64,000 bases of DNA. Source: an uncultured Burkholderiales bacterium. Its GTDB lineage: Bacteria; Pseudomonadota; Gammaproteobacteria; Burkholderiales; Burkholderiaceae_A. This document shows, one piece after another, positions 18,697 through 28,122 of the stretch. Position numbers and translations under genes: made by a program. How positions within the stretch are numbered: position 1 is the first letter of the stretch; each line of letters begins with the position of its first letter. Below the pieces are notes generated by a model. The model searched no databases. It saw only the letters and a list, made by a program, of their open reading frames with translations, and was not told the DNA's origin. The stretch is taken from contig CALMJH010000041.1 of NCBI GenBank assembly GCA_937864175.1, positions 62,001 through 126,000 on the forward strand, in the 5' to 3' direction.

Positions 18697-19881
18697 TTAG
18701 AAAAAGGCCTGAATGCCAGTCTGGGCTCGGCCTAGGATGAGGGCATGAATGTCATGGGTCCCCTCATAGGTGTTGACCACCTCCAGGTTCACCATGTGTC
18801 TCATCACGCCAAACTCGTCAGTGATGCCATTGCCGCCCAGCATGTCCCGGGCGACTCGCGCAATCTCGAGGGCCTTGCCGCAGTTGTTGCGTTTGACAAT
18901 TGAGGTCGCCTCGACAGCCGCCGTGCCATTTTCTTTCATACGGCCCAGACGAAGCACGGCCTGATAGCCCAGGGCGATCTCGGTCTGCATGTCAGCGAGC
19001 TTCTTCTGAATCAGCTGATTTGCTGCCAAAGGACGACCAAACTGCTGGCGATCCATGACGTATTGCCGAGAGGCATGCCAGCAGAACTCTGCCGCGCCCA
19101 ACACGCCCCAGGCAATGCCGAAGCGAGCCGAGTTCAGGCAGGTAAAGGGGCCCTTAAGTCCGCGAATATCGGGGAAGGCGTTCTCTTCGGGAACGAAGAC
19201 CTGGTCCATCACGATCTCGCCCGTGATGGAGGCCCGCAGCCCAATCTTGCCGTGAAGCACCGGCGCAGACAGGCCCTTCATCCCCTTGTCGAGCACGAAA
19301 CCACGAATCTCTCCTGCATCGTCCTTGGCCCAGACCACAAAGACATCGGCGATGGGACTGTTGGAGATCCAGGTCTTGGCACCACTGAGCAGATAGCCGC
19401 CTTGAGTTGCCTTGGCCCGGGTGACCATGCTGCCGGGATCAGATCCGTGATTCGGCTCGGTAAGACCAAAACAGCCAATCCACTCGCCAGTCGCTAGCTT
19501 GGGCAAATACTTCTGACGCTGAGCCTCTGTGCCAAATGCAAAGATGGGGAGCATGACCAACGAGCTCTGCACACTAAACATGCTGCGGTAGCCGCTGTCG
19601 ATGCGCTCAACCTCTGAGGCAATCAGGCCATAGGCGACGTCTCCGACCCCAGCCCCGCCGTATTCCGTTGGGATCGTTGGACCAAGCAGACCCAACTCGC
19701 CCATCTCTCGAAAAATACTGGCATCGGTCTTCTCGTGACGAAAGGCCTCTAGGACTCTGGGAGCTAGCTTGTCTTGGCAGTAGTCCCGGGCAGCCTGGCG
19801 AATCATGGTCTCGTCATCGGTCAGCTGGTCAGAGACCAGAAAGGGGTCTTCCCACTTGAACTTGGCATGCGGCTTGAGCAT
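18697..19881 (-). CDS. Acyl-CoA dehydrogenase, glutaryl-CoA dehydrogenase-like
   Basis: [17 protein letters not shown]...[18 protein letters not shown]...[38 protein letters not shown]. Confidence 0.88.
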   Translation of the reverse strand: MLKPHAKFKWEDPFLVSDQLTDDETMIRQAARDYCQDKLAPRVLEAFRHEKTDASIFREMGELGLLGPTIPTEYGGAGVGDVAYGLIASEVERIDSGYRSMFSVQSSLVMLPIFAFGTEAQRQKYLPKLATGEWIGCFGLTEPNHGSDPGSMVTRAKATQGGYLLSGAKTWISNSPIADVFVVWAKDDAGEIRGFVLDKGMKGLSAPVLHGKIGLRASITGEIVMDQVFVPEENAFPDIRGLKGPFTCLNSARFGIAWGVLGAAEFCWHASRQYVMDRQQFGRPLAANQLIQKKLADMQTEIALGYQAVLRLGRMKENGTAAVEATSIVKRNNCGKALEIARVARDMLGGNGITDEFGVMRHMVNLEVVNTYEGTHDIHALILGRAQTGIQAFF

Positions 19882-19912
19882 TGGAGAGTCCTTGGTTTTC
19901 AGAGGATTCGGT

Positions 19913-20701
19913 CTAGACGCTTAGTATCGCACCGCCGTCAATTCGAACCATAGAGCCCGTGATGTAGCTGGCCCGCTCAGAGGCCAGAAAGGCCACCACA
20001 TCGCCGTACTCTTGCGGCCTGCCATAGCGGCCCACTGGAATACTGGCCATGGAGCGGCGCTCGATCTCTGCCACCTCCACCCCCTCTTTGGTCGCCTTGT
20101 TCTGGTCAATGAAGCGAGTGCGGTCGGTGGCCACCCGACCAGGCAAGACCATGTTGGCGGTAATGCCGCTGGCGGCGACCTCGTTGGCCAGGGTCTTGTT
20201 CCAGCCGACCAGTGCCCCGCGCAGGGTATTGCTCATGGCCAGATTGGGGATGGGCACCACCACACCGGAGGAGGCATTGGTCAGAATTCGGCCCCAGCCG
20301 GCTTGCTTCATAGCGGGCAGAACCGCATCGGTCGCGGCAATCACCGGCAGGATGAGGTTGTTGATCTGCTCCTGCCAGACGGACAGAGGCTGCGCCTGAA
20401 CGGGGCTGGGGGCCGGTCCCCCACCGTTGTTAAACAGAATCTGTATGTGGCCGCGGGCCAGTTGAACAGCCTGCTCATGCAGGACTGACACGCGATCAAT
20501 GTCCCGAACATCCCAGGCCATGGCATGAGCCGCGCCACCGGCTGACTTGATCTGGTCTACAGTCTGCTGGACCTTGTCCAGGGTGCGGCCTGCAGCCACC
20601 ACCACTGCACCCTCTGCAGCCAGTGACAGTGCGACCGCCTGGCCCAGTCCACCACCGGCGCCCAAGACCAAAGCGCGTTTGCCTCTAAGACCCAACTCCA
20701 T
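19913..20701 (-). CDS. SDR family oxidoreductase
   Basis: [36 protein letters not shown]...LFNNGGGP...[17 protein letters not shown]. Confidence 0.88.
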   Translation of the reverse strand: MELGLRGKRALVLGAGGGLGQAVALSLAAEGAVVVAAGRTLDKVQQTVDQIKSAGGAAHAMAWDVRDIDRVSVLHEQAVQLARGHIQILFNNGGGPAPSPVQAQPLSVWQEQINNLILPVIAATDAVLPAMKQAGWGRILTNASSGVVVPIPNLAMSNTLRGALVGWNKTLANEVAASGITANMVLPGRVATDRTRFIDQNKATKEGVEVAEIERRSMASIPVGRYGRPQEYGDVVAFLASERASYITGSMVRIDGGAILSV

Positions 20702-20721
20702 TCTGTGCTCCTTCGTAACAG

Positions 20722-21750
20722 TCAGAAATTTTCAGTATCGACCCCGGCCTGGGCGGCCTCATCGTATCGGCCCCCCATTACATTGTGCTGACCGATGAGC
20801 TGGTCGATGGTCTGCCAGTCGGCCGGGCTGAGGGACCAATGCGCAGCAGCCGCATTCTCGCTGGCATGAGCCGCCGAGGTCGTCCCCGGAATCGGGATGA
20901 TTGAAGGGGACTTCTGCACCAGCCAGGCCAGCGCCAGCTGGGCCGTAGTCATCCCCAGAAGCTTTGCCTTGGCCTGAAGACCCGCCACAATCATGCGGTT
21001 GTGATCGACTGCTGGCGGCAGAAAACGCGGCATCTTCTGACGCAGGTCGTCATTGGCCAGGCCCTGTACCCCGGCAAACGAGTCCGTCAGAAACCCTCGG
21101 CCAACAGGGCTGAAGGCCACCAACTGAACCCCCAACTGCTCACAAGCCTGCAGCACACCAATCTCTGGATTGCGAGTCCAGAGTGAGTACTCGGACTGCA
21201 CCGCTGTGATGGGATGGACCGCATGGGCTTTTTTGAGCGTGGCCGCTGAGACCTCAGACAGTCCAACGGTGCGAACCTTGCCTTGCTCCACCAGGCGGCC
21301 CATGGCGCCCACGACTTCTTCGATGGGCGTGACCTTGTCCCAGCGGTGCAGGTAATAGAGGTCCAGCACATCGGTCTTCAGGCGCTGCAGGCTGTCGTGG
21401 CAGTTCTGCACAATGGTCTGCGGCTTGCTGTCGATGCGTCGTCGGTAGCCATCGGGCCCCTGCTCGGCGACCATGCCGCCCTTTGAGCACAGCACAATCT
21501 GGTCTCGGTGTCCCGCGACCAGGATTTCGGAGAGCAGCGTCTCGTTGTGACCATTGCCGTAGAGCATGGCCGTGTCGAACAAGGTGGTTCCCGACTGCAG
21601 GGCTGCCTCGATCACCGGCCTGGCCTGCGCAACTGTCATCTGCTGGCCATAGCCATGACTAAAGTTCATACAGCCAAAGCCGATGGCTGAGACCTGAAAA
21701 GGACCAAGACGGCGTGTGGGCATGGCATTCATGGGGGTAATGGCAGACAT
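20722..21750 (-). CDS. Aldo/keto reductase
   Basis: MPTRRLGPFQVSAIGFGCMNFSHGYG...TLFDTAMLYGNGHNE...VLDLYYLHRWDKVTPIEE. Confidence 0.92.
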   Translation of the reverse strand: MSAITPMNAMPTRRLGPFQVSAIGFGCMNFSHGYGQQMTVAQARPVIEAALQSGTTLFDTAMLYGNGHNETLLSEILVAGHRDQIVLCSKGGMVAEQGPDGYRRRIDSKPQTIVQNCHDSLQRLKTDVLDLYYLHRWDKVTPIEEVVGAMGRLVEQGKVRTVGLSEVSAATLKKAHAVHPITAVQSEYSLWTRNPEIGVLQACEQLGVQLVAFSPVGRGFLTDSFAGVQGLANDDLRQKMPRFLPPAVDHNRMIVAGLQAKAKLLGMTTAQLALAWLVQKSPSIIPIPGTTSAAHASENAAAAHWSLSPADWQTIDQLIGQHNVMGGRYDEAAQAGVDTENF

Positions 21751-21759
21751 TGGGCTCGC

Positions 21760-22701
21760 CTAGGCCAAGACCGGGGTTAAGAGCTGGCCGCTCTGAAAAA
21801 AAGCCTGGACGTTATCAAAGACCAGGTCCTCCATGGCCCGCCGGGTCTCGTGAGTGCCGCTGCCGACATGGGGCAACAGCACCACGTTGTCCAGAGCCAT
21901 GAGTTCAGCCGGCACCTGGGGCTCGCGAACGAAGACATCGAGCCCCGCCCCCGCAATGGTCTTGTCCTGAAGGGCCCGCACCACAGCAGGCTCATCAATC
22001 ACGCTACCCCGAGCCACATTCACCAGGTAGCCCTGGGGACCCAGGGCCTGCAGCACCGCCTGGTCGACCAGCCCCTCGGTCTGCTGGCCACCCGTCACCA
22101 CCACCATCAAGACGTCGGACCACTGCGCCAAAGCGACGGGCGACTCAAAATACTCAAAAGTTAGGTCCTCTCGCCGTCGCCGGTTGTGATAGCCGATGGT
22201 CATGCGAAAGCCCTGGGCCCGTTGCGCGATGGCCTGGCCAATCTGGCCACAGCCCAGAATGCCCAGGCGCTTGCCCCAGACCCGACTGGTCAATGGATAG
22301 GCCCCTTGAGGCCAGTGTCCCTGCCGCACAAACCGGTCACTGGCCGAGAGGCTACGAAGGGTATCAATCAGGAGGCCCATGGCCAGGTCCGCCACACACT
22401 CGGTGAGCACATCGGGCGTGCTAGAGACCGCAATCCCGTGATCCTTTGCATAACCCAGGTCCACCTTGTCCACACCGATGCCGCGACAGACCACTGCCTT
22501 GAGTTGAGGGAGCGCCGCCATGACCTGGGCCGTGGCCCCGACCGGTGCCGTGGTGACGGCGACCTGAAAGCGATGGCCCTGTTCCCGCAGGAAGGCCTGC
22601 GGGTCTCTCTGGTCCTTTAAAAACACCAAATCAAAGGCCTCGGCCAGGCGCTGGTCTCCAGGCGCAGAGAGTCGGGACAACTGCAGAACGGGGTTTTTCA
22701 T
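21760..22701 (-). CDS. D-isomer specific 2-hydroxyacid dehydrogenase
   Basis: VWGKRLGILGCGQIGQAIAQRAQGFRMTIGYHNR...YLVNVARGSVIDEPAVVRAL...VVLLPHVGSGTHETR. Confidence 0.92.
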   Translation of the reverse strand: MKNPVLQLSRLSAPGDQRLAEAFDLVFLKDQRDPQAFLREQGHRFQVAVTTAPVGATAQVMAALPQLKAVVCRGIGVDKVDLGYAKDHGIAVSSTPDVLTECVADLAMGLLIDTLRSLSASDRFVRQGHWPQGAYPLTSRVWGKRLGILGCGQIGQAIAQRAQGFRMTIGYHNRRRREDLTFEYFESPVALAQWSDVLMVVVTGGQQTEGLVDQAVLQALGPQGYLVNVARGSVIDEPAVVRALQDKTIAGAGLDVFVREPQVPAELMALDNVVLLPHVGSGTHETRRAMEDLVFDNVQAFFQSGQLLTPVLA

Positions 22702-22846
22702 GCCAAGGCTGGTCAAGAGAGATGAGGCAGTCTAGAGGCTTAGCAGCAGGCCGCACATTGGTAATAGCCTGGGGAAAACTCGACTGCGCAGCGTAACGGC
22801 GAGCAGGGATAGTGGGGCAGTCACACTTCTTGTCGAGAGCTTTTAA

Positions 22847-23980
22847 ATGCCCAAAATTGAGTCCGTAAGCGTTGCTGCCGTCGAGGTACCCCTGGATCGC
22901 GTGACCTCTTTCTCCACGCGAACCGTCCATGCCCGCCACTATGGCCTGGTGAAGGTCCGCTGTACCGATGGTCATGAGGGAATTGGATTTTGCTATGTCG
23001 GCAGCAAGGCTGGCGGCATCCTTAAAACGGCAGTTGAGCAGCTTCTGGCGCCCATTCTCATCGGACGTGAGAGCCGACAGACTGAGGCCCTCTGGCAAGA
23101 GATGTACCAAGAGGCTATCTTGCAGGGCCGCTCTGGCGCCGTGATGCGGGGTCTGTCCATTCTGGACACCGCCCTCTGGGATCTCAATGCCAAATCAGTC
23201 GGCCTGCCGCTACACGACTACCTAGGCAGTCTGCACCGTGAGCAGGTCATCGCCTATGCCAGTGGCGGCTACTACTTGGACGGCAAGACGCCCGCCAAGC
23301 TGGGGGAAGAATTGGCAGGCTATGTCAACAAGGGCTTCAAAGCCGTCAAGATGAAGACTGGCCGACTCAGCCCATCTGAAGAAGAAGCCCGTATCGCTGC
23401 TGCCCGGGATGCGATTGGCCCAGATGTCTACCTGATGCTCGACGCCAACAACGCCTGGTCCGACCTACCCACGGCCATGGAATACATGCGCCGGTTCGAG
23501 GCCTATGACCCCTACTGGATTGAGGAGCCCTTCTCCCCCGATGCCATTGACCTGCATGCTCGGCTGGCCCAGCGCACCTCGGTGACGGTGGCCACCGGCG
23601 AGATCGAAGCGGGCCGCTGGCGTTTCAGAGAGTTGATTGATGCAGGGGGTGCCGAAATTCTGCAGGCCGATGCGGCCGTCTGCGGAGGAATCTCAGAGTG
23701 GCGCAAGATTGCAGCCCATGCCGACTCACGCGGCATCACGGTCAGCCCCCACTGGTTCCACGACCTTCATGCCCCTCTGGTGGCCGCCACGCCGAATGCC
23801 AGGTTTGTGGAGTTCTTCCTAGACGATCAGGTCCTCAACTTCCGCCGACTGGTCAACAACCAACTGGTTTTTAAAGAGGGATACGTTCAGCTTCGGCAGG
23901 AGCCCGGACTGGGATTTGGCTTTGATGAAAAGGCGGTGAGCCAGTACGGCGGACAGGCGGCCTGGGCCACTATCCGTTGA
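22847..23980 (+). CDS. Mandelate racemase / muconate lactonizing enzyme family protein
   Basis: GFKAVKMKTGRLSPSEEEARIAAARDAIGPDVYLMLDANNAWSD...YWIEEPFSPDAIDLHARLA...VATGEIEAGRWRF. Confidence 0.9.
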   Translation: MPKIESVSVAAVEVPLDRVTSFSTRTVHARHYGLVKVRCTDGHEGIGFCYVGSKAGGILKTAVEQLLAPILIGRESRQTEALWQEMYQEAILQGRSGAVMRGLSILDTALWDLNAKSVGLPLHDYLGSLHREQVIAYASGGYYLDGKTPAKLGEELAGYVNKGFKAVKMKTGRLSPSEEEARIAAARDAIGPDVYLMLDANNAWSDLPTAMEYMRRFEAYDPYWIEEPFSPDAIDLHARLAQRTSVTVATGEIEAGRWRFRELIDAGGAEILQADAAVCGGISEWRKIAAHADSRGITVSPHWFHDLHAPLVAATPNARFVEFFLDDQVLNFRRLVNNQLVFKEGYVQLRQEPGLGFGFDEKAVSQYGGQAAWATIR

Positions 23981-24004
23981 TTTTGCGTATAATTCGGCCT
24001 TCCT

Positions 24005-24080
24005 TCCCCGATAGCTCAGTCGGTAGAGCGCCGGACTGTTAATCCGTAGGTCCCTGGTTCGAGCCCAGGTCGGGGAGCCA
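24005..24080 (+). tRNA. tRNA-Asn (GTT), CCA encoded
   Basis: TCCCCGA acceptor pairs with TCGGGGA; D-arm AGCTCAGTCGGTAGAGC; anticodon loop CTGTTAA; T-arm CCTGGTTCGAGCCCAGG; ends GCCA. Confidence 0.97.
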
Positions 24081-24085
24081 AATTC

Positions 24086-24117
24086 AAAAAGCCCAGAAAA
24101 CCTTCTGGGCTTTTTTT
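24086..24117. terminator. Rho-independent terminator after tRNA-Asn
   Basis: AAAAAGCCCAGAAAACCTTCTGGGCTTTTTTT. Confidence 0.85.
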
Positions 24118-24144
24118 ATGCCGATCAGACCAGCAAGACGTGCC

Positions 24145-24561
24145 TCAAGAAGAGGCAGTATTGGCCAACTGCCGAACCCCAGCCAATACCCGGCTAATGG
24201 TCCGAAACTGTTGGGCCAGACCAGAGAAGAACTCATCAATGGGTCTGCTGGCCAGGGCCGCACTGCTGTAGGCCATCTGACCCATGCGCTCGTAATAATC
24301 GGCGTTGACCAGACGCGCCGGCTTGATGCGCCAGGCATCTACAAACAGGCATGAGTCTCCGAGGGCCTGAAAGTCGTTTTTGTTTCTGGCCTTTGGAAAC
24401 TCAAGGCAGATGATGTCCGGGGGAATGTTCTTATTGGTGAAGTTGCGGGCCATCATGTTCACCAGGTAGGCCTCCAAGTCATCCCTCAGAAAGACCTGGG
24501 TACGCCCCTGGGACGCCATGACCAACTCCCAACTGGCCTTGATATACGGCTGCCAATTCAT
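24145..24561 (-). CDS. Conserved-looking small protein of unknown function (138 aa)
   Basis: MNWQPYIKASWELVMASQGRTQVFLRDDLEAYLVNMMARNFTNKNIPPDIICLEF...; strong SD AAGGAGGT 7 nt upstream of ATG. Confidence 0.8.
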   Translation of the reverse strand: MNWQPYIKASWELVMASQGRTQVFLRDDLEAYLVNMMARNFTNKNIPPDIICLEFPKARNKNDFQALGDSCLFVDAWRIKPARLVNADYYERMGQMAYSSAALASRPIDEFFSGLAQQFRTISRVLAGVRQLANTASS

Positions 24562-24568
24562 GCGTTGC

Positions 24569-24600
24569 ACCTCCTTAAAAATCACGGAAGAGGAGGAGGT
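24569..24600 (-). promoter_or_regulatory. Candidate SD-sequestering hairpin in the 5' leader of the 138-aa protein gene
   Basis: Minus strand ACCTCCT-N18-AGGAGGT, perfect 7-bp stem covering the Shine-Dalgarno. Confidence 0.45.
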
Positions 24601-24661
24601 TTTTTCTTAGGCTACTGTAGTATTCGACTCAAGAAAAGCCCCTCATAGACGCCCCAACGCC

Positions 24662-24931
24662 ATGACCGAATCAGACTTTCTTGCCCAGACAGCAGACTTC
24701 GATGAGGTCGTCACACGGGACTGGCCAGCCCACCACGTCATTCCCGATCACTCGCATCCGTTTGCGCTAAGGGCCTTGGTCACCGCGGGCCAGATGTGGC
24801 TCACCGTCGATGGCCAAGAGCAAGAGTTAGCGCCTGGCGATGTCTTTGAGCTTCGCCACAGTCAGCCCCATGCAGAGCGCTACGGGCCGGCGGGCGCCAG
24901 CTACCTGGTGGCCAGACGGCACGCCGCATAG
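24662..24931 (+). CDS. Cupin domain protein
   Basis: HHVIPDHSHPFALRALVTAGQMWLTVDGQEQELAPGDVFELRHSQPHAERYG. Confidence 0.85.
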   Translation: MTESDFLAQTADFDEVVTRDWPAHHVIPDHSHPFALRALVTAGQMWLTVDGQEQELAPGDVFELRHSQPHAERYGPAGASYLVARRHAA

Positions 24932-24971
24932 GGCTCACGCCGTCTTTTCTTAAAAAGACAGGCCCTGGCTA

Positions 24972-25841
24972 ATGAGTCTCTCGCCCTTTGCGCTCAGTCT
25001 GGTCCTGGCCGCAGCGCTGTGTCACGCCTGTTGGAACCTGGCCCTTAAGCGAATCGGTCAGCCCAGGCTCGGTTTCATCGGCCTCATGTCCGTGGTCGAG
25101 ACCGTGCTCTGGCTGCCACTGGCATTGGTGGTCATCGATGCCGCAATCTTTTTATCGCCACTGGCCTGGCTTGCCATGTTCGGCAGCGCCGCCCTTCATA
25201 TTGTTTATTTCTGGCTTCTGACCAGCGCCTATGGACGGGGTGACCTTGGCGTGGCCTACCCCATTGCAAGAGCCACCGGCCCCTTGCTGTCGGCCATCTT
25301 TGCGATTCTGATTCTCGGCGAACGTCCCAGTCCCGTTGAACTCATGGGAGCACTGGCCATCATTGCTGGCTCACTGACCGTTGGGTTCTCAACCACCAAG
25401 TCGATGCGCTCAGCCAACTGGTCCAAAGGCATTGGCCTGGCCCTGCTCTGCGGACTCACGATTGCGGCCTACACCATCTGGGACCAGCAATCGGTCAAGG
25501 CCTGGGCTCTGCCGGTGGTGGGATTTTATTGGGGACAATTGTTGGTTCGAGCGGCACTCTGCATGCCTTGGATGATCAGGGATCGCAGACTGATGGCCGG
25601 CTGGGTTCAACGAGACTGGCGCTGGATTTTAGTAATCGGCGTCTTGTCACCCCTGGCCTACCAGATGATCCTCTACGCGATGACCCTGGCCCCACTCAGC
25701 CTGGTGGCTCCACTCCGAGAGAGCAGCATTCTGTTTGCCATTGTGTTGGGGGCCTTGTTCCTGGGCGAGACCGATTTCAGACGTCGGCTGTCCGGTGCAC
25801 TGCTGATGCTCGTAGGCCTGACCCTCCTCACCGTCTTCTAG
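24972..25841 (+). CDS. EamA-type (DMT superfamily) transporter
   Basis: Ten-TM hydrophobic pattern; YPIARATGPLLSAIFAILILGERPSPVELMGALAIIAGSLTVGF. Confidence 0.88.
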   Translation: MSLSPFALSLVLAAALCHACWNLALKRIGQPRLGFIGLMSVVETVLWLPLALVVIDAAIFLSPLAWLAMFGSAALHIVYFWLLTSAYGRGDLGVAYPIARATGPLLSAIFAILILGERPSPVELMGALAIIAGSLTVGFSTTKSMRSANWSKGIGLALLCGLTIAAYTIWDQQSVKAWALPVVGFYWGQLLVRAALCMPWMIRDRRLMAGWVQRDWRWILVIGVLSPLAYQMILYAMTLAPLSLVAPLRESSILFAIVLGALFLGETDFRRRLSGALLMLVGLTLLTVF

Positions 25842-27117
25842 AACCCACGACAGAGCCAGGTCGTTGAAGCAGTTGATCTACCAGGATGCCTTTGGACTCA
25901 TTGGCGGCTGGCCGGATACCCAGCAGCACACAGAGCAAGGGATAGACCTCTAGATTTGAGACCCGGCCCAGCTGAGTGGGCCGAATGCGAGGCCCGTGGA
26001 CAATGAGCAGGCCCTGCATGTCCGAGTGGTCTGGGTCAAAGCCGTGCTGGCCTGGAATGGGAAAGCTGAGGAGTTGGTCGGACAAGGACCAGCCAGTCCT
26101 TGCAAGACAGATGATGTCGGGGACCCGTGGATGATTGAGGTCTCCGAAGCGCCGGGGGACGAGTGCCTTGGGCCAACAGTCTAGGTGGGGTGACTTGCCC
26201 AGGGCCGCCAGGACCGCAGCCTTGTCCTCGTCCCCAAGGGCCAGACCCGAGACGGGGCCTGTCCACTGCCAACGGGCGGCTGGAAAGGGCCTCAACAGGC
26301 CACGACCATCAATTTGCTGGTCAGCAGGCACGTAGGACATGCCGTGATCGGCCGCAATCACCAGATGAGTCGAGGACCAGAGCCCCGCTCGCTCAAGGCC
26401 CTGAATGAGTCGTGCAATGGCGGCATCCACCCGTGCGATGGCCTGATGAACAGCAGGACTGTCAGGCCCATGCGCATGGCCCTCTGAGTCAACCTCGGAG
26501 AAATAAAGCGTCGCGAAATCGGCCTGAGGGCGGTCTGGCCGAATATCGGTGAGCCAGCCAAGCAGGTGGTCCACCCGCTCCATCGAGCTCATGTCATGCC
26601 GATAAGGCAGCCAATCACGTGGCTGAAGACCCCGAATCTTGACCTCGCTGCCCGGCCAGAAGAGCGTTGAACTAACCCGTCCCTGACGAGCTGCAGTCAC
26701 CCAGATGGGTTCGGACTCGGCCCACCAGGCGGGGTTGGTGACAGCCTGTCGATCGCGTAGCCGAAAGACCTGGTCGCCGATGCGCGGGTCCCACATGGTG
26801 TTGTTGACAATGCCGTGGCCAGCCGGCCGGCGCCCTGTGACCAGGCTGACATGGTTGGGAAAAGTGACGCTGGGAAAGACCGGGGTCAGGCCCTGCGCGA
26901 CGCCCCCTGCCTTGGCCAGTGCCTCAAGGGTGGGCGAGTGGCCACGCGTGAGGTAGTCGACCCTAAAACCATCGAGGCCAATGAGAATGGTGAGAGGCTT
27001 GCCGCCCGAGTTGGGGGCGGCGGCCGCCGGCCAGACCGACAAGACGAGGCCTGCCCAGACAAGGGCCAGGCCGGTGAGCGCACGACACGCCCGAGCAACA
27101 GCAGACCGAGAAGACAT
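25828..27117 (-). CDS. Ectonucleotide pyrophosphatase/phosphodiesterase-like (alkaline phosphatase superfamily), secreted
   Basis: Signal peptide; LTILIGLDGFRVDYL...GLTPVFPSVTFPNHVSLVTGRRPAGHGIVNN...HLVIAADHGMSYV. Confidence 0.88.
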   Translation of the reverse strand: MSSRSAVARACRALTGLALVWAGLVLSVWPAAAAPNSGGKPLTILIGLDGFRVDYLTRGHSPTLEALAKAGGVAQGLTPVFPSVTFPNHVSLVTGRRPAGHGIVNNTMWDPRIGDQVFRLRDRQAVTNPAWWAESEPIWVTAARQGRVSSTLFWPGSEVKIRGLQPRDWLPYRHDMSSMERVDHLLGWLTDIRPDRPQADFATLYFSEVDSEGHAHGPDSPAVHQAIARVDAAIARLIQGLERAGLWSSTHLVIAADHGMSYVPADQQIDGRGLLRPFPAARWQWTGPVSGLALGDEDKAAVLAALGKSPHLDCWPKALVPRRFGDLNHPRVPDIICLARTGWSLSDQLLSFPIPGQHGFDPDHSDMQGLLIVHGPRIRPTQLGRVSNLEVYPLLCVLLGIRPAANESKGILVDQLLQRPGSVVGSRRR

Positions 27118-27324
27118 CTTGGGCCAGCTCCTAGACTTCAACTGGCCTAACACTATCTAAAAAAGCGACGGGCTTCTATCAGCCCTTCATTTCATCGTGG
27201 GCGGCTGATCTAGTCCGCACGAGACTTTGGTCGCAGAGTCCCCGGAAAGGGTTTTGATGCAGCGCAACACAAACAATGGATTTTCGGTACACTCTTGGCG
27301 AACTGAGACCCAAAGGGAGTTCCC

Positions 27325-28119
27325 ATGCAGATTCAAGGCAGCGTTGCGCTCATTACAGGGGGTGGCAACGGCATTGGCGCCGCCATCGCCACATACCTCG
27401 CCGCCCGCGGCGCCAAAATTGTCATCGTCGACCGCTCTGAGGAGCTGGCCCAGGCCTCAGCCCAGGCCATCGTCGCATCAGGTGGCCAAGCCATCGCCGT
27501 CTCTGCGGATGTCACCAAAGAAGAGGACACGGCCGCCTTTGTAGCCAAGGCGCTGGAGACCTACGGGCAGCTCAACATCGTGGTGACCTGTGCCGGCATT
27601 ATTCGCGACGGCCTGACCATCAGCCCCGACAAAGAGACCAAAAAAGTGACCCGCAAACTGGGTCTGGACAAGTGGCAGCAGGTCATCGACGTTAACCTGA
27701 CGGGCACCTTCCTCACCATGCGAGACGCCGCCGAGGCCATGGCCAACGGTGGCTGGCCCGGCCTGCTAGTAGGGATTTCATCGGTGAACAAGGTTGGCCA
27801 GGTGGGTCAGATTAACTACGCCTCCACCAAGGCGGCCGTGGCACTCATGCCCAAGATTCTGGTGGGTGAGTTCATGCTCAGGGGCATTCGTAATATCCGG
27901 GCGGTCAGCATCGCCCCGGGCTACGCGGCCACCAGCCTGCTGCAGGGCATGAACCAGGAAGCGCTGGCCGCAATTCTGAAAGATGTCCACCTGGGCCGTC
28001 TGGTTGAACCAGACGAGATCGCTGCACTCATCGCCCACTGCGCGGAAAACGAGGCCATCAACGCCACCACCCTGGAGATCACCGGCGGCCTCTGCTACCC
28101 CCACGCAGTCGCCAAATAG
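27325..28119 (+). CDS. SDR family oxidoreductase (3-oxoacyl-ACP reductase-like)
   Basis: QIQGSVALITGGGNGIGAAIATYLAARGAKIVIVDRS...GQVGQINYASTKAAV. Confidence 0.9.
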   Translation: MQIQGSVALITGGGNGIGAAIATYLAARGAKIVIVDRSEELAQASAQAIVASGGQAIAVSADVTKEEDTAAFVAKALETYGQLNIVVTCAGIIRDGLTISPDKETKKVTRKLGLDKWQQVIDVNLTGTFLTMRDAAEAMANGGWPGLLVGISSVNKVGQVGQINYASTKAAVALMPKILVGEFMLRGIRNIRAVSIAPGYAATSLLQGMNQEALAAILKDVHLGRLVEPDEIAALIAHCAENEAINATTLEITGGLCYPHAVAK

Positions 28120-28122
28120 GCC

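Noticed and set aside
24005-24080. tRNA-Asn as an integration site for a genomic island
   Set aside because: No integrase and no 3'-tRNA direct repeat noticed downstream within the window; neighbours are ordinary chromosomal genes.
27254-27267. FNR-like sequence TTGATGCAGCGCAA upstream of the SDR gene
   Set aside because: Right half has two mismatches (CGCAA vs ATCAA) and there is no functional link; treated as chance.
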